From: G965227875 sp965227875
Lineage (GTDB): Bacteria; Pseudomonadota; Alphaproteobacteria; Rhizobiales; JAJFHC01
Length of the DNA: 64,000 nucleotides
Assembly (NCBI GenBank): GCA_965227875.1
Contig: OZ245783.1
Coordinates: 1,426,001-1,490,000, forward strand
Direction: 5' to 3'
The notes beneath the pieces are model-generated. The model was not told the origin of the DNA and did not search any database. It was given only the letters and a program-made list of their open reading frames with translations. The position numbers and the translations under genes are program-made. This document shows, one piece after another, positions 61,695-64,000 of this stretch. Position 1 is the first letter of the stretch, and each line of letters opens with the position of its first letter.

Positions 61695-63256
61695 GACCGG
61701 TTTCCTCCGCGGGTGGTGAACAGGCCGATCGTGCCGACCTGGGCCCGGACCCCTTGCAGGAGGCTGCGAAGCTCCCTGCGCAGGGTGCGCGCGTTCTTGC
61801 TGCCGTCGAGTTCCCGCAGGCGCCTGTTGAGCCGCGCCGTGCCGTCCGGCGTGACCAGGGCGATGGCATGGTCCGCCCCGAAAGGCGCGCTCACGCAGAA
61901 GGGAAACCGGAAGGCTTCGCCGGGCCTGACGCGGCCATGGTAGATCGGATTGCCCGAGGACGGCCAGGGGATGAGGAACTGCACGGTCCCGTCCACGCCC
62001 AGGTTGAAGAACGTCAGGTTGTCGTTGGTGTGGTTGCGCATCTCGATGGCCACGTGCGCGCCGGACTGGTGCACGCCATGGTCCGGCCACAGGCGCAGGT
62101 CGAGCGGCCGCGAGGCCCCCAGGTCCTGGACCATGCGCAGCAGAAGCCACTTGTCGACGATGGGCTGCACGGCGGCCGGCCCGGCATTCGGGCCAATGCG
62201 GGCCACGATATCCCCGGTGGCGTTGACGATCTCGCCCGACGGACGGTCCCAGACGAGGTCCGCCTTGCCGGCCCGTGCCGGGCGGACATCCTGCAGCGCA
62301 CCGACGAGGCCGCTCGGATCCCGTACGCCGACAATGTGGAGCCCGACCTGCTCGGGGCTTTGCGGCGGCGTGCCCACCTCGATCCGCAGGGCGATTTCCG
62401 TCGGCCTGCCGCGCGGCGCCATTTGCGGGAACTGCCGGCCTTCGGACACCGAGCGCACGTTCTCCACCAGGTAGCGCTCGAGCTCGCGCGTGTTGACGAC
62501 ACTGTCGCCGTCCCCGTCCGCACCGCCGCGGATCGCCCGGGCGAAAGCCCAGGACAGGGCGCCGCGCGACTGGCCGTCTATGGAAAGCTCCAGCGCGAGT
62601 TCGTGGTCCTGCACCGCCCCGAAGAATATGACGTTGTCCAGAAGTTCGGGGTCGATCTGTGCGGCGTCGGGATCGGGCGGCGGAAGACCGTCGTCGACGA
62701 TCTCCCCGTAGCCGCCAAGGCGGGTCTTGAGCGCGCCTGCCCGGGGATCGAAACTCCGCGTCATCGTGCCGGAATGGCAGGAATCCGCCACGAACACGAT
62801 CTTCAGGTGACGCGCTGCGGCGAACATCGCGTTGATCTCGTCGTCGATGATGCGTTCCCGGTTGCCGCCGGGCGCCGTCGAGAACCCGGCGAGCTGGAAG
62901 ACCTCGTCGCGTCCGTCCTTCTCACTGCCCGGGATCCGCTCCGGTTCCTGGCCGCCGTGCCCGGCATAGGAAAAGACCACCGTGTCGCCCGCGCGGGCCT
63001 GCGAGACGATGTCCTTCCAGGCCCCGAGGATCGCGTCGCGCGTCGCCTCGCGGTCGATGAACGTGTGGATTTTCCGCGCGCCGGCCTGCCGCAGGGCGGC
63101 TTCGATGTCGCGCGCGTCGTTGACCGCGCCGCCGAGCTTGGGAAGGTTGGCATAGTCGTCGATGCCGACCACGAGCCCGTATGTATCCGCGGCCGAGGGA
63201 CGCACGGCGGACAGACAGGCGCAGACCAACGCCGCCAGCAGGAAACGCATCTTCAT
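61688..63256 (-). CDS. Secreted caspase-family (C14) peptidase with EF-hand-like loop and DUF4384-like end
   Basis: A 522-residue protein. Signal peptide FLLAALVCACLSAVRPSAA; the caspase domain starts at TYGLVVGIDDYANLPK. The dyad is His100 in YAGHGGQ and Cys160 in DSCHSG. An EF-hand-type loop DGDGDSVVNTRE (residues 247-258) follows. The rest holds a middle region (EIALRIEVGTPPQSPEQVGL) and a DUF4384-like end (FLIPWPSSGNPIYHGRVRPG, FRFPFCVSAPFGADHAIALV). It differs from the other caspase mainly by its longer middle part. Translationally linked on both sides: ATGA overlap with the OmpA gene upstream and 7-bp overlap with the second caspase downstream. Confidence 0.9.
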   Translation of the reverse strand: MKMRFLLAALVCACLSAVRPSAADTYGLVVGIDDYANLPKLGGAVNDARDIEAALRQAGARKIHTFIDREATRDAILGAWKDIVSQARAGDTVVFSYAGHGGQEPERIPGSEKDGRDEVFQLAGFSTAPGGNRERIIDDEINAMFAAARHLKIVFVADSCHSGTMTRSFDPRAGALKTRLGGYGEIVDDGLPPPDPDAAQIDPELLDNVIFFGAVQDHELALELSIDGQSRGALSWAFARAIRGGADGDGDSVVNTRELERYLVENVRSVSEGRQFPQMAPRGRPTEIALRIEVGTPPQSPEQVGLHIVGVRDPSGLVGALQDVRPARAGKADLVWDRPSGEIVNATGDIVARIGPNAGPAAVQPIVDKWLLLRMVQDLGASRPLDLRLWPDHGVHQSGAHVAIEMRNHTNDNLTFFNLGVDGTVQFLIPWPSSGNPIYHGRVRPGEAFRFPFCVSAPFGADHAIALVTPDGTARLNRRLRELDGSKNARTLRRELRSLLQGVRAQVGTIGLFTTRGGNRSC

Positions 63257-64000
63257 TTCAGCAGCTCCACCCGCCTGTTCATCCGGTCCCGCTCGTCCTG
63301 GCCGTAGGCCTTGGGGTCATCGGGGCTGAAGGGTTCGTTCTCGCCTCGGCCCTGGACGGCGATCTGCCCGCTGTAACCGGCCGACTTCAGGTAGTCGCGG
63401 ACGGCGGCCGCTCGCTTCTGGGAAAGGCTGAGGTTGTAGCCCGCCTCGCCGCTTGCATCCGTATGCCCGACCAGCGTCACTTTCGGCGAGCCGCATGACC
63501 TGAGCTGTTCGATCAGGTCCTTTGCTGCCGGCACGCCCTTGGCGTCGAACTCGACCGAGTCGAACTTGAAGGTGATCGGAACCGCCACCTTCTTGACGAC
63601 GAATCCCCGGGTCCGGCACGCACCGAGGCCGGTCGGCGCGCCGGCGCGGTTGCGCGGCGCCCGCACGTAGGTCGGCGCGAGCAGACGCTGGGTCTCCGCC
63701 TTCTTGAAGATCTTCCGGATCACCGCCGCGGGTGGCGGATTGGGGGTCAGCCGGTCGTCGTCGATCACGTTGAGCGCGTCCTGGTAGCGCGTCGTCGCCG
63801 CAACATTGTCCCGCACCTCGGCCTCGATGTCGCCCAGCATGGCGAGCACCTGCCAGTTTCGGAAATAGACGAGACTTTCCTCAAGTTGTCCCTTCTGGCT
63901 CGCGGCCGATGCCCCGCCGGCCAGGGCCTTCTCGATGCCGGCCACGATGCGTCCCGAAACCTTCCGGCCGAGGGCCGCCCGGAATGCGTCGTCGCAGTCG
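63253..64000 (-). CDS. OmpA-family protein (5' end outside window)
   Basis: The minus-strand frame stays open through the right edge (residues read as DCDDAFRAALGRKVSGRI before VAGIEKALAGG), so the gene is partial and its true start lies beyond 64000. A GTG at 63945 is in frame but internal. The C-terminus is an OmpA/MotB domain: ITFKFDSVEFDAKGVPAAKD, TLVGHTDASGEAGYNLSLSQ, KRAAAVRDYLKSAGYSGQIA and ENEPFSPDDPKAYGQDERDR. The front is helical (ASQKGQLEESLVYFRNWQVL). Coupled to the caspase gene by ATGA. It likely ties the caspase complex to peptidoglycan. Confidence 0.88.
   Translation of the reverse strand, partial: DCDDAFRAALGRKVSGRIVAGIEKALAGGASAASQKGQLEESLVYFRNWQVLAMLGDIEAEVRDNVAATTRYQDALNVIDDDRLTPNPPPAAVIRKIFKKAETQRLLAPTYVRAPRNRAGAPTGLGACRTRGFVVKKVAVPITFKFDSVEFDAKGVPAAKDLIEQLRSCGSPKVTLVGHTDASGEAGYNLSLSQKRAAAVRDYLKSAGYSGQIAVQGRGENEPFSPDDPKAYGQDERDRMNRRVELLK

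Overview
The window is a 64 kb, GC-rich, gene-dense bacterial chromosome segment. Gene content (an NAD-type formate dehydrogenase with fdhD/mob/moe genes, Dpp-type ABC operons, an MttB-family methyltransferase, a CHASE2 cyclase) and codon use fit an alphaproteobacterium; genus cannot be set from sequence alone. I saw no rRNA, tRNA, insertion sequence, phage or plasmid genes.

Layout. 0-3.1 kb: C-terminal part of a NACHT-like/pentapeptide/WD40 protein with 14 near-identical repeats. 3.2-8.2 kb: a hydratase-like enzyme, an aminotransferase, a secreted pentapeptide-repeat protein, an AGE-family epimerase and a rhodanese. 8.5-15.8 kb: a dipeptide-type ABC transporter operon whose last ATPase is in frame with an SDR, a dienelactone hydrolase and an NTF2-like domain. 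15.8-17.5 kb: small lipoprotein, L,D-transpeptidase, His/Arg-rich secreted protein. 17.6-20.9 kb: acyl-CoA synthetase and an N,N-dimethylformamidase-like protein. 20.9-25.9 kb: a cell-surface polysaccharide-type cluster (flippase, GNAT, cupin-like, ATP-grasp). 26.0-36.2 kb: formate dehydrogenase and its molybdenum-cofactor and sulfur-transfer genes on the minus strand, with tusA divergent. 36.2-45.6 kb: housekeeping-like genes (GIY-YIG nuclease, ArsC/Spx, CobW GTPase, PBP5-like carboxypeptidase, PhnD-like protein, GlmS) separated by large arrays of palindromic repeats. 45.6-50.5 kb: an operon of an OYE-type demethylase, a PLP-fold protein lacking its lysine, and an MttB-family methyltransferase. 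50.6-55.5 kb: two EamA transporters, a serine hydrolase and a WcaJ-type sugar-phosphate transferase. 55.6-64 kb: CRP regulator, CHASE2 adenylate cyclase and DUF928 protein, convergent with OmpA, DUF4384, two secreted caspases and another OmpA protein cut by the window edge.

How genes work together. The formate dehydrogenase block is self-contained: catalytic subunits, FdhD sulfur carrier, MobA/MobB/MoeA cofactor enzymes and TusA. The 55-64 kb block looks like an envelope system combining cyclic-AMP signalling, peptidoglycan-anchored proteins and periplasmic caspases. The repeat arrays all sit in intergenic space just past gene ends and share modules; two of them show compensatory base changes in one hairpin, and one array is split 4+4 by a small GIY-YIG nuclease gene.

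The strongest candidates for something undescribed are the caspase/DUF4384/OmpA/CHASE2 region, the GIY-YIG nuclease inside its palindromic array, the PLP-fold protein without PLP lysine between two methylamine-type genes, and the ABC ATPase-SDR-DLH-NTF2 reading frame. All functional statements rest on reading motifs by eye; no searches were run.
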